Source of the DNA: Kordiimonas laminariae
Lineage (GTDB): Bacteria > Pseudomonadota > Alphaproteobacteria > Sphingomonadales > Kordiimonadaceae
Direction of reading: 5' to 3'
NCBI RefSeq assembly: GCF_023008165.1
Contig: NZ_JAKQZA010000004.1
Location: 310,001 to 374,000, forward strand
DNA: 64,000 nucleotides
The position numbers and the translations under genes were made by a program. The notes under the pieces were generated by a model. That model did not search any database and was not told where the DNA came from. It saw only the letters and a program-made list of their open reading frames with translations. Shown here one piece after another: positions 1-10,861 of the stretch (positions are counted from its first letter, which is position 1; each line of letters starts with the position of its first letter).

Positions 1-1
1 G

Positions 2-388
2 ATGGCATCAGCTGCTGGTTTGCGGGCGCAAACGGTACGGATGCGAGTGATCTCTGAAAACATTGCTAACCAGAATTCTGTTGCATCAGACCCTGGTGCG
101 GACCCTTATCGCAGAAAGATTGTTACTTTCAGTAGCGAGTTGGACCGGGCTAACGGTGTAACGCTCGTTCAAGCTGACGGTATTGACTATGATCAGGCAG
201 AGTTCGGTAAGAAATATGATCCGGGTAATCCAGCGGCAGATGCTTCTGGTTATATTAAAACATCAAATGTAAATGGTTTGATTGAGTTGATGGATATGAG
301 GCAGGCGCAGCGTACATATCAGTCAAACCTGAATGCTCTGGAAGCGAGCCGCCGCATGGCAACAATGACCCTTGAATTACTTCGATAA
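2..388 (+). CDS. flgC: Flagellar basal-body rod protein FlgC (5' end outside window)
   Basis: Proximal rod subunit of the flagellar basal body, exported by the flagellar type III system. The N-terminal region reads SAAGLRAQTVRMRVISENIA, the conserved rod/hook family motif, and the C-terminus (SNLNALEASRRMATMTLELL) is the usual coiled-coil end of FlgC. The first visible ATG falls where family members already have about seven residues upstream (typically MDLF-type starts), so the gene very probably begins before base 1 and is cut by the window edge. It lies 14 bp before fliE in the same orientation, as in other alphaproteobacterial flgBC-fliE operons. Confidence 0.92.
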   Translation: MASAAGLRAQTVRMRVISENIANQNSVASDPGADPYRRKIVTFSSELDRANGVTLVQADGIDYDQAEFGKKYDPGNPAADASGYIKTSNVNGLIELMDMRQAQRTYQSNLNALEASRRMATMTLELLR

Positions 389-402
389 TTGGGAGAGGTT
401 AG

Positions 403-726
403 ATGAATATTAAACAGCTAGACGCTCTCAGCGCTTATTCTCAAGCTTCGAAACAGCTCCAAAATGGTATTGGTGCCCGTGAAGGGCAAGATGGTGTAAG
501 CTCTGGTGGGTCTGCCTTTTCTGGTTTGATCGATGATGCTTTGGGGGATGTGAAAGCAGCAACCGCCAATACTGAGGTAACAGCGGCTAAAGCTCTCGTT
601 GATGAAGCTGATATGGTTGATGTCGCTACAGCCGTTTCCAATGCGGAACTGGTTGTTGAAACTGTTGTAACAGTGCGTGATAAGGTAATTTCCGCCTATA
701 ACGACATTATCAAGATGCCAATCTAA
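403..726 (+). CDS. fliE: Flagellar hook-basal body protein FliE
   Basis: FliE is the adaptor linking the MS ring/export gate to the rod. The 107-residue product has the family length, an unconserved N-terminal half, and the typical C-terminal block (VSNAELVVETVVTVRDKVISAYNDIIKMPI), which resembles the FliE end ...RDKxxxAYxEIMRMQV. The start ATG follows a GGGAGAGGTTAG Shine-Dalgarno region. It sits between flgC (14 bp) and fliQ (19 bp), so it belongs to one basal-body/export transcription unit. Confidence 0.92.
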   Translation: MNIKQLDALSAYSQASKQLQNGIGAREGQDGVSSGGSAFSGLIDDALGDVKAATANTEVTAAKALVDEADMVDVATAVSNAELVVETVVTVRDKVISAYNDIIKMPI

Positions 727-745
727 TCAGATCGTTGGGGGTTCT

Positions 746-1009
746 ATGACCGACCTTGAGGTAATGGATGTTGCGCGTGACGCACTCACCACATTATTGT
801 ATGTTGTTACGCCAATTTTGGCGGTTGGACTGATTGTAGGTTTGGCTATTGCATTCTTTCAATCGCTAACTCAACTTCAGGAAATGACATTAACCTTTGT
901 TCCTAAAATCATAGCTGTTTTTGGGGCGATTTTGATTCTGATGCCGTATATGGGTCGGCTTATGGGCGATTTCATGATGCGTATTGCTGAACGTATCGTA
1001 GGCGGCTAG
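746..1009 (+). CDS. fliQ: Flagellar biosynthesis protein FliQ
   Basis: Small integral-membrane subunit of the FliPQR export-gate complex. The 87-residue protein has two hydrophobic helices (about residues 15-38 and 50-72) and the family signature FFQSLTQLQEMTLTFVPKI between them. Length matches FliQ (about 88). It is followed after 4 bp by fliR, in the invariant fliQ-fliR-flhB order. Confidence 0.95.
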   Translation: MTDLEVMDVARDALTTLLYVVTPILAVGLIVGLAIAFFQSLTQLQEMTLTFVPKIIAVFGAILILMPYMGRLMGDFMMRIAERIVGG

Positions 1010-1013
1010 CGCC

Positions 1014-1772
1014 GTGCTTGGTGACGTTCTCCCTCAGGAAGCATTCGGCTTTATCCTTATTTCAATGCGGCTCGCCGCTATTTTTCTTGTTATACCGGTT
1101 TTGGGTGATCGTAGTATTCCCAGACGTGTACGTGCCGGTTTTGCTATCCTCCTGACGCTTGTTATATATCCAAGTGTTCAAGCAGGTATTCCTGCTCTTC
1201 CTGATAGTATTGTAACTTTGACCGTGATGGCCGCCCGTGAACTGTTGATTGGCTCTATGATTGGTATGGCGATGCGTTTCCTGATGTCTGCAACCCATGT
1301 CGCAGGATCTGTAATTGCATTTCAAACTGGCTTGGCGGCTGCTCAATCCTTTGATCCTGCACAGGGAACGCAGAGCGTTATTGTTGCAGCTTTTATGAAT
1401 TTAGTCGCTGTTACGCTGATTTTGGTAACGGATCTGCACCATATGATGATTATGGCTATTGTTTATAGTTATACGAATTTCCCAATTGGTGAAGCGATTC
1501 CTTATGCAGACTTTGCTACAGCGGCAACGCAGTCTGTTTCCAGTAGTTTTGCCCTCGGTTTTCAGATGGCGGCGCCTTTCATTGTATATGCGATGGTTTT
1601 CAATATCAGTTTGGGGTTGATTTCCCGCATGATTCCAGGTTTTCAGGTGTTTTTTGTAGGTCTTCCTCTCAATCTGGCGATGGGTTTTTTGTTGATGGCT
1701 CTTTTGCTTGGCGCACTGATGTCTCTGTTTCTTGGTAGATTTGAAGAGCTGCTCTTGGGGATGCTTGGGTAA
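1014..1772 (+). CDS. fliR: Flagellar biosynthesis protein FliR
   Basis: Polytopic export-gate subunit assembling with FliP and FliQ. The 252-residue product is strongly hydrophobic with about six membrane helices and carries recognisable FliR stretches such as RLAAIFLVIPVLGDRSIPRR near the N-terminus and FFVGLPLNLAMGF near the C-terminus. It begins with GTG, 4 bp after the fliQ stop, and its TAA overlaps the ATG of flhB by one base (TAATG), implying translational coupling. Confidence 0.94.
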   Translation: MLGDVLPQEAFGFILISMRLAAIFLVIPVLGDRSIPRRVRAGFAILLTLVIYPSVQAGIPALPDSIVTLTVMAARELLIGSMIGMAMRFLMSATHVAGSVIAFQTGLAAAQSFDPAQGTQSVIVAAFMNLVAVTLILVTDLHHMMIMAIVYSYTNFPIGEAIPYADFATAATQSVSSSFALGFQMAAPFIVYAMVFNISLGLISRMIPGFQVFFVGLPLNLAMGFLLMALLLGALMSLFLGRFEELLLGMLG

Positions 1773-2848
1773 TGTCTGAAGAAGATGACAGCCAGAAAAC
1801 TGAAGAGCCAACCGCCAAGCGTCTGCGTGAAGCGGAAGAAAAGGGTGAAGTAGCTCAGAGCCAAGAGTTGAAGACTTGGCTTATGCTTCTTGTTGCCGCA
1901 GGAGTTTTAGCTGGGTTTGGCGACAGCTTTGCTAGTGGCGTGATGGCACCCCTTCAAGGATTTTTAAGTCAAAGCCATTCTTTGAGTTCGGCCGAAGTGG
2001 ATTATTTGGATGTGGTTTCCAGGCTGTTCAGAGATATTTATGCAGTGATGGCATTACCACTAGGTATTTTTGTGATTGCAGCTATTGCTGCCAATCGAAT
2101 GCAAAAGCCATTTCTGTTCACTACCGAGAAAATTAAGCCTGATCTGAAAAACCTTTCTATAATGAAAGGGTTTAAGAAAATTTATTCAGCTCGCTTCTTT
2201 GTTGAGTTCGGGAAAATATCGGCAAAACTCGCAGCAGTTGCTGGTGTTCTGTTTCTGATTATCTATCCCGAGCGAGAAAAGCTAGATACAATTATGTTAT
2301 TAGCGCCCATTGAAATTCTGGCTTTTATAAAATTGCTGGCGATTAAGCTTTTGATAGGGGTGTTGATTGTTTTGACAGTAGTTGCAGCGATTGACTATTC
2401 CTATCAAAGTTATGAGCACGTTAAAAACCTGAGAATGACCAAGCAGGAAGTAAAAGACGAGCAAAAACAAACGGATGGTGACCCCAAGGTAAAAGCACGG
2501 CTTCGGCAAATCCGGTATGAACGCCATAACCAGCGTATGATGTCTAATGTTCCAAAAGCTGATGTAGTGATCACCAACCCAACCCATTATGCAGTTGCGC
2601 TTGAATATAAACACGAAACCATGGAAGTACCTGTGCTTGTGGCGAAGGGAGTGGATGACGTTGCTATGCGCATCAGGGGGATCGCAGAGGAAAACGACAT
2701 TCCCATTATGGAAAACCCACCGCTCGCCCGTGCTTTGCATGCGTCTGTTGAACTTGATGAAGAAATACCACCCGATCACTATAAGGCTGTTGCTGAAGTG
2801 ATTAGTTATATTATGAAACTCAGGCGTGCAGGCCTGAAACCAAGCTAA
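1772..2848 (+). CDS. flhB: Flagellar biosynthesis protein FlhB
   Basis: Export-gate protein that switches substrate specificity from rod/hook to filament. The 358-residue product opens with the charged motif DSQKTEEPTAKRLREAEEKG, has four membrane helices, and has the cytoplasmic domain with the autocleavage site NPTH (Asn269-Pro270 by codon count) followed by YAVALEY. It overlaps fliR by one base and ends the flagellar run; cckA follows after 74 bp, a neighbourhood I recall from Caulobacter. Confidence 0.95.
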   Translation: MSEEDDSQKTEEPTAKRLREAEEKGEVAQSQELKTWLMLLVAAGVLAGFGDSFASGVMAPLQGFLSQSHSLSSAEVDYLDVVSRLFRDIYAVMALPLGIFVIAAIAANRMQKPFLFTTEKIKPDLKNLSIMKGFKKIYSARFFVEFGKISAKLAAVAGVLFLIIYPEREKLDTIMLLAPIEILAFIKLLAIKLLIGVLIVLTVVAAIDYSYQSYEHVKNLRMTKQEVKDEQKQTDGDPKVKARLRQIRYERHNQRMMSNVPKADVVITNPTHYAVALEYKHETMEVPVLVAKGVDDVAMRIRGIAEENDIPIMENPPLARALHASVELDEEIPPDHYKAVAEVISYIMKLRRAGLKPS

Positions 2849-2922
2849 AGTCCTGATATGCTCTTGCATATTGTTTGGATACCTAAGTAATGTTTGGTTC
2901 CAGTTTTTAAAATGAGGTCTGT

Positions 2923-5307
2923 ATGGAAAGCCGCTTGCCTAAACCTATTCGCGAAGCTCTTCTTGATAACGAAGTAAAATCTGCTTTTAAGCTGTTGGCG
3001 ATTGCACTTTCTGGCTTATTTGGTGCCGGTGGTGTTTCTTTGTTGGCTTATTTGTTTTGGGGTAGCAAAAGCGCGATTTTGGTTGGTTCTATCATTCTCG
3101 TTCTGACTGCTTTTACAATATTTCGTGCCTTAAGGAATTTGGATGATCCCGAACATCGTCAAGAAGTAATGGACCTGGAGCTTTTAAATGCTCTTGCGTC
3201 AAACGACCGACGAGCTCTGCTTATTACGGATGTTGATGGTACAGCTGTTACGAATAATTATGCCTTTGAAAAGATGGCAGGGTCTAACTTTACCAGCGTA
3301 AATGAACTGGCGCTCTCTGAAGACGGTAGAACACAGGTGAAACGCCTTTTGCACCGAGTTGGACAGGTTGGGCAAGCTAAGGATGTTATACAAGGGAGAG
3401 GTGGTTCCGTTACAGTATCTGGGCGCCGGATAGGTCGCTATATCGTTTGGCAGGCTTTTAGAGATAATGATGTTGAAAGGTTGGTTCATGAACGAGCCAG
3501 TTTTTCTCGCTGGATGGAACCTATTTTTGACCAACTTGAATGTGGTGTACTACTAGAAGATCGGAATGGTAAGCCGCATTTTCTTAATCGGGTTCTTCGT
3601 GAATGGCTTCGGCTTGGTGATGAGGATGGTGTTCCGCATAAGGTTAGCCTAAAGCATGATGACACCCAGTTACTTGTGAGCAGTCGGCAAGGAATTGATG
3701 TTGAAGTGGTTGATGTGCCGCTTCAAACTAGAGAAAGTGATCGTTACCTTGGGCGTTACCGTATTATCCGTAAGCTTGATCACCTTCGTCAGATTGCGCT
3801 GGACGATAGCAGAGAGTTTTTGATCGACCCAATTTTTGATGCTGCCCCTGTTGCGATTGCTGTTGTGGACCGTGAGGGAGGTATCTCTGAATTTAACCAA
3901 CCACTGAAATTACATGCTGCGGGGAAAAATGTAGCTGTTGGTGATAGTGTTCTTGAGTTGGTTAAACAGGAAGATAGAGAGGAGCTGCAGCAGATTATCG
4001 AGTTCGCCTATGATGGACGACCATCTTCTGTACCGCTTGATATTGTTTTCAACACGCAGCCAGAACGGCTAGGGCAAATCTACTCTACATGTATCACTAA
4101 GGGAGGCGAGCCACACGCTATTCTCTACCTTATTGATACAACACAAGAAAAGAGCCTGGAACGCCAATTCGTACAAGCGCAGAAAATGCAAGCCGTTGGT
4201 CAGCTTGCGGGTGGTGTTGCACACGATTTTAATAATCTGCTGACAGCAATTATTGGGTTTTGTGATCTATTGTTGGTGCGCCACGATGCAGGCGATCAAT
4301 CCTTTTCTGATATTATTCAGATTAAACAGAATGCGAACCGCGCCGCCAATTTGGTGCGCCAGTTACTCGCATTTTCTCGCCAGCAAACACTGCGTCCAAA
4401 GGTGTTGATGCTTACAGACATTCTGGCTGAGATTTCTAATCTCATTCGCCGGTTGATTGGCGAAAATATTGATTTGCAGGTAGTTCATGGCCGAGATCTT
4501 CTTCCTGTTAAGGTGGATCAGGGTCAGCTTGAGCAGGTTATCATAAATCTGGCTGTTAATGCTCGGGATGCAATGCCTGAGGGTGGTAAGCTGGAAATAG
4601 CAACCAGTATGATTGGCCCAACGCACACTTATATTGACCGTTTTGATATTATGACACCTGATGATTACGTGCTGATTGAAGTGAAAGACACAGGATGCGG
4701 CATTCCAAAAGATAACCTTAATAAGATTTTCGAACCGTTTTTTACCACTAAATCAGTAGGGCAGGGAACTGGTTTAGGACTTGCAACAGTATACGGAATT
4801 GTAAAACAAACTGGCGGTTTCGTGTTTGTAGATTCAGAAGAAGGGCGCGGTACAAGCTTTTTAGTATTCCTAAAAGCACACTCAGTTACTGCTTCAGAAA
4901 TCGAAGAAGAAAAAGAAGAAGAAAAGGCGGCAAAAGACCTGACAGGCAAGGGGACCATCCTTGTTGTGGAAGATGAAGCGCCTGTTCGCATGTTTGCCTG
5001 TCGTGCCCTGTCAAATAAGGGCTATAAAGTACTGGAAGCTGATTCAGGTGAGGCTGGTTTAGAGATCTTACAAACCAGCGAGGAAACTATTGATTTGCTG
5101 ATCTCGGATGTAATTATGCCGACGATGGATGGGCCAACACTTGTAAAAGAGGCCAGAAAAGATTTTCCTGATCTTCCCGTGATTTTTGTTTCTGGGTATG
5201 CGGAAGATATGTTCCGTAAAAACCTTGAGGCAGAAGAATTTCAATTCTTGCCGAAACCCTTTTCTCTCAATGATTTAGCAGAAAAAGTAAAGATGATGTT
5301 GAGTTAG
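2923..5307 (+). CDS. cckA: Hybrid sensor histidine kinase/response regulator CckA
   Basis: Master cell-cycle kinase of alphaproteobacteria, feeding phosphate through ChpT to CtrA and CpdR. The 794-residue protein has two N-terminal membrane helices (about 22-68), PAS-like regions, a DHp domain with the CckA-type motif QLAGGVAHDFNNLLTAIIGF (phospho-His about 434), a HATPase domain (NLAVNARDAM; DTGCGIP; TGLGLATVYGIV), an acidic Glu/Lys linker, and a C-terminal receiver whose phospho-acceptor is Asp729 (LLISDVIMPTMDGP). All catalytic residues are present, so kinase and phosphatase activity are expected. No CtrA box was noticed in the 74-bp gap upstream. Confidence 0.94.
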   Translation: MESRLPKPIREALLDNEVKSAFKLLAIALSGLFGAGGVSLLAYLFWGSKSAILVGSIILVLTAFTIFRALRNLDDPEHRQEVMDLELLNALASNDRRALLITDVDGTAVTNNYAFEKMAGSNFTSVNELALSEDGRTQVKRLLHRVGQVGQAKDVIQGRGGSVTVSGRRIGRYIVWQAFRDNDVERLVHERASFSRWMEPIFDQLECGVLLEDRNGKPHFLNRVLREWLRLGDEDGVPHKVSLKHDDTQLLVSSRQGIDVEVVDVPLQTRESDRYLGRYRIIRKLDHLRQIALDDSREFLIDPIFDAAPVAIAVVDREGGISEFNQPLKLHAAGKNVAVGDSVLELVKQEDREELQQIIEFAYDGRPSSVPLDIVFNTQPERLGQIYSTCITKGGEPHAILYLIDTTQEKSLERQFVQAQKMQAVGQLAGGVAHDFNNLLTAIIGFCDLLLVRHDAGDQSFSDIIQIKQNANRAANLVRQLLAFSRQQTLRPKVLMLTDILAEISNLIRRLIGENIDLQVVHGRDLLPVKVDQGQLEQVIINLAVNARDAMPEGGKLEIATSMIGPTHTYIDRFDIMTPDDYVLIEVKDTGCGIPKDNLNKIFEPFFTTKSVGQGTGLGLATVYGIVKQTGGFVFVDSEEGRGTSFLVFLKAHSVTASEIEEEKEEEKAAKDLTGKGTILVVEDEAPVRMFACRALSNKGYKVLEADSGEAGLEILQTSEETIDLLISDVIMPTMDGPTLVKEARKDFPDLPVIFVSGYAEDMFRKNLEAEEFQFLPKPFSLNDLAEKVKMMLS

Positions 5308-5330
5308 GTTTCAGGCTGTAGATTAGGTGA

Positions 5331-5345
5331 GAACAAAAAAAGAAC
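5331..5345 (+). promoter_or_regulatory. LexA (SOS) box upstream of recA
   Basis: The sequence GAAC-AAAAAAA-GAAC is an exact match to the complement of the alphaproteobacterial LexA operator GTTC-N7-GTTC. It lies 85-99 bp upstream of the recA start, where an operator is expected. An AT-rich stretch (ATAAAATATT) directly downstream could hold the -10 element. Binding is inferred, not shown. Confidence 0.85.
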
Positions 5346-5429
5346 ATAAAATATTGGCAAGAAAGAACAAAGGTGGTACAAACATTCCGTTGCATGGGCG
5401 AACGCCCTGTGGAATAAGGAGACCAGATA

Positions 5430-6500
5430 ATGTCAATGCCTGAATTACAGTTGGTTAAAGGAACGTCCATGGACAAGAATAAAGCGCTAGAAGCTGCGCT
5501 GGGTCAAATTGATCGGGCTTTCGGCAAGGGCTCCGTTATGAAGCTCGGCCAGAAAGATAATAATATTGAAGTTGAAGCTATTTCTACTGGCTCATTGAAC
5601 CTCGATATTGCGCTTGGTATTGGCGGTTTACCTAAAGGCCGTATCATTGAGGTTTACGGCCCTGAAAGTTCAGGTAAAACAACATTGGCGCTCCATGCAG
5701 TGGCAGAATGTCAGAAAGCTGGCGGTATTGCAGCGTTCGTTGATGCCGAGCATGCGCTTGATCCTGTATATGCACGCAAGCTTGGTGTTGATGTAAATGA
5801 GCTTCTTGTCAGCCAGCCCGATACAGGTGAACAGGCGCTTGAGATTACAGATACGCTAGTTCGTTCAGGTGCAATTGATATTCTTGTTGTCGATTCTGTA
5901 GCAGCCCTTACGCCGCGCGCTGAACTTGAAGGTGAAATGGGTGACAGCCATGTGGGTCTTCAGGCGCGTTTGATGAGCCAGGCGCTCCGTAAGCTTACTG
6001 GTTCGATTAACAAGTCCAAAACTATCGTTATTTTCATCAACCAGATTCGTATGAAAATCGGTGTGATGTACGGTAGCCCAGAGACAACAACAGGTGGTAA
6101 TGCACTAAAGTTCTACGCGTCTGTTCGTCTTGATATACGCCGCACCGGGGCCATCAAAGAAAAAGATGAGATCGTTGGTAACGCAACCCGTGTGAAGGTG
6201 GTGAAAAATAAATTGGCACCGCCGTTCAAACAAGTTGAGTTTGATATTATGTACGGTGAGGGTGTTTCCAAGATGGGCGAGGTTCTCGATCTTGGTGTGA
6301 AAGCTGGTGTGGTTGAGAAATCAGGTTCCTGGTACAGTTACTCAAGCCAACGCATAGGCCAGGGCCGTGAAAACGCGAAGCGCTTCCTGAAAGAGAATGA
6401 AGAAGTGGCACAAGAGATTGAGCATGAAATTCGTAAGAATGCGGGCCTTGTGAACGAAGCTATGTTGATGGATCCGTCTGAACGCAAAGAAGACGACTAA
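5430..6500 (+). CDS. recA: Recombinase RecA
   Basis: ATP-dependent strand-exchange protein and co-protease for LexA cleavage. The 356-residue product has Walker A GPESSGKT (77-84), the LVVDSVAAL Walker B region, the loop [19 protein letters not shown] and the [20 protein letters not shown] segment, all typical. Two starts are possible: 5430, preceded by AAGGAG, and an in-frame ATG at 5469 ([11 protein letters not shown]), preceded by AAAGGA and closer to the usual RecA N-terminus. A LexA box lies upstream and a strong terminator follows. Confidence 0.97.
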   Translation: MSMPELQLVKGTSMDKNKALEAALGQIDRAFGKGSVMKLGQKDNNIEVEAISTGSLNLDIALGIGGLPKGRIIEVYGPESSGKTTLALHAVAECQKAGGIAAFVDAEHALDPVYARKLGVDVNELLVSQPDTGEQALEITDTLVRSGAIDILVVDSVAALTPRAELEGEMGDSHVGLQARLMSQALRKLTGSINKSKTIVIFINQIRMKIGVMYGSPETTTGGNALKFYASVRLDIRRTGAIKEKDEIVGNATRVKVVKNKLAPPFKQVEFDIMYGEGVSKMGEVLDLGVKAGVVEKSGSWYSYSSQRIGQGRENAKRFLKENEEVAQEIEHEIRKNAGLVNEAMLMDPSERKEDD

Positions 6501-6519
6501 TTATAAAGCTATATGTATG

Positions 6520-6552
6520 AAAAAGGGGCGGCTTTTGCTGCCCCTTTTTCTG
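6520..6552 (+). terminator. Rho-independent terminator of recA
   Basis: Twelve-base-pair stem AAAAGGGGCGGC / GCTGCCCCTTTT (one G-U pair) with a TTTT loop and a following T-run, 20 bp after the recA stop. Confidence 0.9.
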
Positions 6553-6689
6553 TAATCGACAAAATTGTTGGTTTATATGCCTTAACTTTGCGCTCACTGC
6601 TGGACACTGGTAGGAATGAAGGTTAAAACGGCGGAAAACATGGCCGCATGCGCGTGCATGCAAACAGTATTATTGATTTGAGGCTTTCT

Positions 6690-9347
6690 ATGTCCGGTTC
6701 TATGTCAGGTGCAAATGATATCAGGAAAACATTCCTGGATTTCTTCAAGAAAAACGGCCACGAAGTTGTTCCGTCTTCACCACTTGTACCAATTAACGAT
6801 CCAACCCTGTTGTTTACAAATGCGGGGATGGTTCCGTTTAAAAACGTATTCACGGGCGCAGAAACTCGCGATTATACACGTGCTACTTCTTCGCAGAAAT
6901 GTGTGCGCGCAGGTGGTAAACATAATGATTTAGATAATGTTGGTTACACGGCTCGCCACCATACATTCTTTGAAATGCTGGGGAACTTTTCCTTTGGTGA
7001 TTACTTCAAGGACGAAGCTATTTCTCATGCGTGGGAATTGATCACCAAGGAATACGGCGTAAACAAAGATAAACTCTGTGTAACTGTTTATCACACCGAT
7101 GATGAGGCTTTCGACCTTTGGAAGAAAATTGCGGGCCTGCCGGACGAAAAAATCATTCGTATTGCTACCAATGATAATTTCTGGTCCATGGGTGATACAG
7201 GCCCTTGCGGCCCATGTTCCGAGATTTTCTATGATCATGGCGATCATATTTGGGGTGGCCCTCCAGGTACGCGAGAGGAAGATGGTGACCGTTTTGTAGA
7301 AATCTGGAACCTTGTATTCATGCAGTATGAACAAACTGCCGAAGGCCGGGAAAATCTACCGAAGCCAAGTATTGATACAGGTATGGGGCTTGAGCGTATG
7401 GCTGCTGTAATGCAGGGTACGCATGATAACTATTCTATCGATACATTCCGCCGCCTTATTGATGCGTCTATTGAAGCAACTGGCGCTAGTGAAAATGAAA
7501 ATACAGCTGCATCACACCGCGTGATAGCTGATCACCTGCGTGCAGGTAGCTTCCTTATCGCTGATGGTGTTCTGCCGTCAAACGAAGGACGCGGCTATGT
7601 GCTACGCCGTATTATGCGCCGGGCTATGCGTCATGCGCACCTTCTAGGTGCTAAAGATTTGGTAATGCATCAGCTTGTACCTGCGCTCGTAGGTGAAATG
7701 GGCCAGGCATTCCCAGAGCTTACTCGCGCTGAAGCATTGATCGGCGAAACGCTTAAGCTTGAAGAAGGCAAGTTCCGCCAGATGCTGGATAAAGGCTTGC
7801 GCCTTCTTGATGATGAAGTATCTAAAATCTCCGGTGATACACTTGCTGGTGATGTGGCATTCAAACTTTATGATACTTATGGTTTCCCGCTCGACTTAAC
7901 TCAAGATGCCCTTCGCAGTCAGGATTTGAAAGTTGATGTAGACGGTTTCAATGTTGCTATGGATGAGCAACGTGCGAAAGCCCGCGCAGCATGGTCAGGC
8001 TCAGGTGATGCTGCGACAGAGAAAGTTTGGTTTGATATCCGTGATGAACACGGCGCGACCGAATTTGTTGGTTATACATCTGAAAGCGCTGAGGGTCAGG
8101 TTGTCGCTATTGTAAAAGATGGTGAACGTGTTGAAACAGCGTCTGCTGGTGAAGAAGTATCAATCCTCACAAACCAGACACCATTCTACGGTGAATCAGG
8201 TGGTCAGATGGGTGATACAGGTATTATCAGCCTGGATGGTTTTAAAGCTGAAGTGTCTGATACATCGAAAGCCATTGGTGCGCTTCATGTTCACAAAGCA
8301 ACAGTTGTTGAAGGTGAACTGAGTGTTGGGCAATCTGTTCAGATGGATGTTGATGGTGAACGCCGTACAAAATTGCGTGCAAACCACTCAGCAACACATG
8401 TGCTGCATGAAGTACTTCGCCGTGAACTTGGTGATCACGTAACACAGAAAGGCTCTCTTGTAGCGCCAGATCGCTTACGTTTTGATATTTCCCACCCTAA
8501 GGCGATAACAGCCGGAGAATTAACATCCGTTGAGCGCAAGGTGAATACAATCGTGCGCGGAAATGCAGATGTGGTAACACGCCTTCTTTCTTATGATGAC
8601 GCCATTGATGCAGGGGCTATGGCACTGTTTGGCGAAAAATATGGTGATGAAGTTCGTGTTGTTTCCATGGGGGATGAGTTCGAAAAGAATGACCGCGATA
8701 GCTATTCTGTTGAGCTTTGTGGTGGTACGCATGTGAAGCGTCTTGGAGATATCGGTCTCTTTACCATTATTTCTGAAAGTGCTGTTTCTTCCGGCGTACG
8801 CCGTATTGAAGCGCTTACAGGTTCAGCAGCACATGATTATCTTCTTAGTCAGCGTTCTATGCTTCAGGAAGCATCATCAAGTTTGAAAACAAAGCCAGAA
8901 GATCTGGTGGAGCGTATTTCTGCTCTGCAGACTGAGCGTAAGAAGCTCGAAAAAGATCTTGCGGAAGCGAAGAAGAAAGCTGCCCTTGGTGGTGGTGCTT
9001 CTTCTGGCCCAGCAGCTAAAGAGATCAACGGTATTAAATTCTTAGGTCAGGTGCTTGATGGGGTAAGCCCGAAGGACCTGCGCGGTATGGCTGATGACGC
9101 CAAAAAAGCACTTGGCAGCGGTGTTGTAGCCTTCGTTGCTGTGAATGACGGAAAAGCTGGCCTTTTGGTTGCTGTGACAGATGATCTTAAAGATAAAGCA
9201 AACGCTGTTGAGCTTGTACGTGCCGGTACAGCTGCAGTTGGCGGCAAGGGCGGCGGCGGACGCCCGGATATGGCGCAAGCTGGCGGTCCTGATGGATCAA
9301 AAGCGGCTGACGCTATTGCCGCAATTGAAGCAGCTCTCGCAGGATAG
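6690..9347 (+). CDS. alaS: Alanyl-tRNA synthetase
   Basis: Charges tRNA-Ala and edits misacylated Ser/Gly. The product has the class II catalytic domain near the N-terminus ([31 protein letters not shown]), the editing-domain zinc motif [13 protein letters not shown] with downstream CGGTH, and the C-terminal oligomerisation/C-Ala region rich in Gly ([16 protein letters not shown]). I chose the ATG at 6690, which has GAGG nearby and gives [19 protein letters not shown]; an in-frame ATG at 6648 would add 14 residues not typical of AlaS, and 6702 is also possible. Confidence 0.96.
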   Translation: MSGSMSGANDIRKTFLDFFKKNGHEVVPSSPLVPINDPTLLFTNAGMVPFKNVFTGAETRDYTRATSSQKCVRAGGKHNDLDNVGYTARHHTFFEMLGNFSFGDYFKDEAISHAWELITKEYGVNKDKLCVTVYHTDDEAFDLWKKIAGLPDEKIIRIATNDNFWSMGDTGPCGPCSEIFYDHGDHIWGGPPGTREEDGDRFVEIWNLVFMQYEQTAEGRENLPKPSIDTGMGLERMAAVMQGTHDNYSIDTFRRLIDASIEATGASENENTAASHRVIADHLRAGSFLIADGVLPSNEGRGYVLRRIMRRAMRHAHLLGAKDLVMHQLVPALVGEMGQAFPELTRAEALIGETLKLEEGKFRQMLDKGLRLLDDEVSKISGDTLAGDVAFKLYDTYGFPLDLTQDALRSQDLKVDVDGFNVAMDEQRAKARAAWSGSGDAATEKVWFDIRDEHGATEFVGYTSESAEGQVVAIVKDGERVETASAGEEVSILTNQTPFYGESGGQMGDTGIISLDGFKAEVSDTSKAIGALHVHKATVVEGELSVGQSVQMDVDGERRTKLRANHSATHVLHEVLRRELGDHVTQKGSLVAPDRLRFDISHPKAITAGELTSVERKVNTIVRGNADVVTRLLSYDDAIDAGAMALFGEKYGDEVRVVSMGDEFEKNDRDSYSVELCGGTHVKRLGDIGLFTIISESAVSSGVRRIEALTGSAAHDYLLSQRSMLQEASSSLKTKPEDLVERISALQTERKKLEKDLAEAKKKAALGGGASSGPAAKEINGIKFLGQVLDGVSPKDLRGMADDAKKALGSGVVAFVAVNDGKAGLLVAVTDDLKDKANAVELVRAGTAAVGGKGGGGRPDMAQAGGPDGSKAADAIAAIEAALAG

Positions 9348-9368
9348 GCTATTTGAAATACTAAAATT

Positions 9369-9400
9369 AAAAGCGCGGTTATTTGATCGCGCTTTTTTTG
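9369..9400 (+). terminator. Terminator of alaS
   Basis: Stem AAAAGCGCG / CGCGCTTTT with a ten-base loop and seven or more Ts, 20 bp after the alaS stop. Confidence 0.85.
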
Positions 9401-9406
9401 TATATC

Positions 9407-9437
9407 AAAAAAAAGGCCGCTCAATTGAGCAGCCTTT
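9407..9437 (-). terminator. Terminator of icd
   Basis: Read on the minus strand, AAAGGCTGCTC-AATT-GAGCGGCCTTT is an 11-bp stem with a tetraloop followed by a T-run. It lies just past the icd stop and back-to-back with the alaS terminator. Confidence 0.85.
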
Positions 9438-9459
9438 CTGTATTCAGGTGTTGGTTAAA

Positions 9460-10674
9460 TTAACCAAGTTCTGCTTTCAGGTTCTCGTCGATCTTGTCGA
9501 AGAACTGGCCTGTTGTCATCCAGCTTTGGTTCGGGCCAATCAGAAGGGCAAGGTCTTTTGTCATGTTGCCGCTCTCAACTGTACCGATACAAACTTTCTC
9601 AACCGCTTCAGCGAACGCTGTAACTTCTGGCGTACCGTCCATTTTGCCGCGGTATTTAAGACCACGTGTCCAAGCAAAGATAGAAGCAATCGGGTTAGTC
9701 GATGTTTCTTTACCTTCCTGGTGCTGACGGTAGTGGCGAGTTACTGTGCCGTGCGCTGCTTCTGACTCAACAGTTTTCCCATCTGGTGTCATAAGAACAG
9801 ATGTCATCAAGCCGAGGGAACCGAAACCTTGAGCAACAGTATCCGACTGAACGTCACCATCATAGTTCTTACAAGCCCATACGAAACCGCCAGCCCATTT
9901 CATTGCACAAGCAACCATATCGTCAATCAGACGGTGCTCGTATGAAATGCCAGCATCTTTGAACTTTTCTTCAAACTCTGTTTCAAACACTTCCATGAAC
10001 AGGTCTTTGAAACGACCATCATATGCTTTCATGATTGTGTTTTTAGTAGATAGGTAAACAGGGTAGTTACGCGCAAGGCCGTAGTTCATACATGCACGTG
10101 CGAAATCACGGATAGATGCATCAACGTTATACATGCCCATTGCAACGCCTGATTCAGCGAATTCGTAAATTTCACGCTCAATCGCTTCGCCGCCGTCAGC
10201 AGGCTCAAATTTCATTGTTAGCTTACCAGCGCCAGGTACTTTGAAGTCTGTCGCACGGTATTGGTCACCAAATGCGTGACGGCCAATGATGATTGGCTGT
10301 GTCCAGCCTGGAACCAGGCGAGGAACGTTCTGCATGATGATTGGCTCACGGAATACAGTACCGCCAAGAATGTTGCGGATTGTACCGTTTGGAGAACGCC
10401 ACATTTTCTTAAGGTCAAATTCCTCAACACGCTGTTCATCAGGAGTGATCGTCGCACATTTCACACCAACACCGTGTTCTTTAATAGCGTTTGCAGCGTC
10501 GATTGTGATCTGGTCGTCAGTTTCGTCACGCTTTGTCACAGATAGATCGTAGTATAGAAGGTCTACGTCTAGGTATGGCTGGATAAGACGTTCACGAATC
10601 CATTGCCAGATGATGCGTGTCATTTCATCGCCGTCAATTTCAACGATAGGATTTTTTACTCTAATTTTGCTCAT
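9460..10674 (-). CDS. icd: NADP-dependent isocitrate dehydrogenase
   Basis: Oxidatively decarboxylates isocitrate to 2-oxoglutarate in the TCA cycle. The 404-residue product is the eukaryote-like homodimeric type common in alphaproteobacteria: [20 protein letters not shown] at the start, the substrate-binding [32 protein letters not shown], and the metal-binding [20 protein letters not shown] region. It is a single gene convergent with alaS. No operator was recognised in the 188-bp gap to the LOG gene. Confidence 0.96.
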   Translation of the reverse strand: MSKIRVKNPIVEIDGDEMTRIIWQWIRERLIQPYLDVDLLYYDLSVTKRDETDDQITIDAANAIKEHGVGVKCATITPDEQRVEEFDLKKMWRSPNGTIRNILGGTVFREPIIMQNVPRLVPGWTQPIIIGRHAFGDQYRATDFKVPGAGKLTMKFEPADGGEAIEREIYEFAESGVAMGMYNVDASIRDFARACMNYGLARNYPVYLSTKNTIMKAYDGRFKDLFMEVFETEFEEKFKDAGISYEHRLIDDMVACAMKWAGGFVWACKNYDGDVQSDTVAQGFGSLGLMTSVLMTPDGKTVESEAAHGTVTRHYRQHQEGKETSTNPIASIFAWTRGLKYRGKMDGTPEVTAFAEAVEKVCIGTVESGNMTKDLALLIGPNQSWMTTGQFFDKIDENLKAELG

Positions 10675-10861
10675 AGGTCCCTCAGTATAGCTAGTTGCCT
10701 GGCGGGCTAATTATTGCCGAACTTGACTGTTCGACCAGAATTTTGCGCGCACCCTATCACCAAGAATAGGATTATTGAAGAGCTAAGACGCGGAAAAATG
10801 GTTGAATATGAAGTTTTTTCAATAATTTTTCCTTGAACTGGTTGTTATATGTCCGCTTTTC

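Noticed and set aside
1062-1346. Antisense ORFs within fliR and flhB
   Set aside because: They are reading-frame shadows with unlikely amino-acid composition (rich in His, Asn, Gln, Arg).
5342-5368. Second LexA box downstream of the recA box (third GAAC at 5365)
   Set aside because: The spacing between GAAC elements is 19 bases, not 7.
10710-10735. LexA-like GAAC...GTTC pair upstream of icd
   Set aside because: It is an inverted, not direct, arrangement with the wrong spacing for the alphaproteobacterial site.
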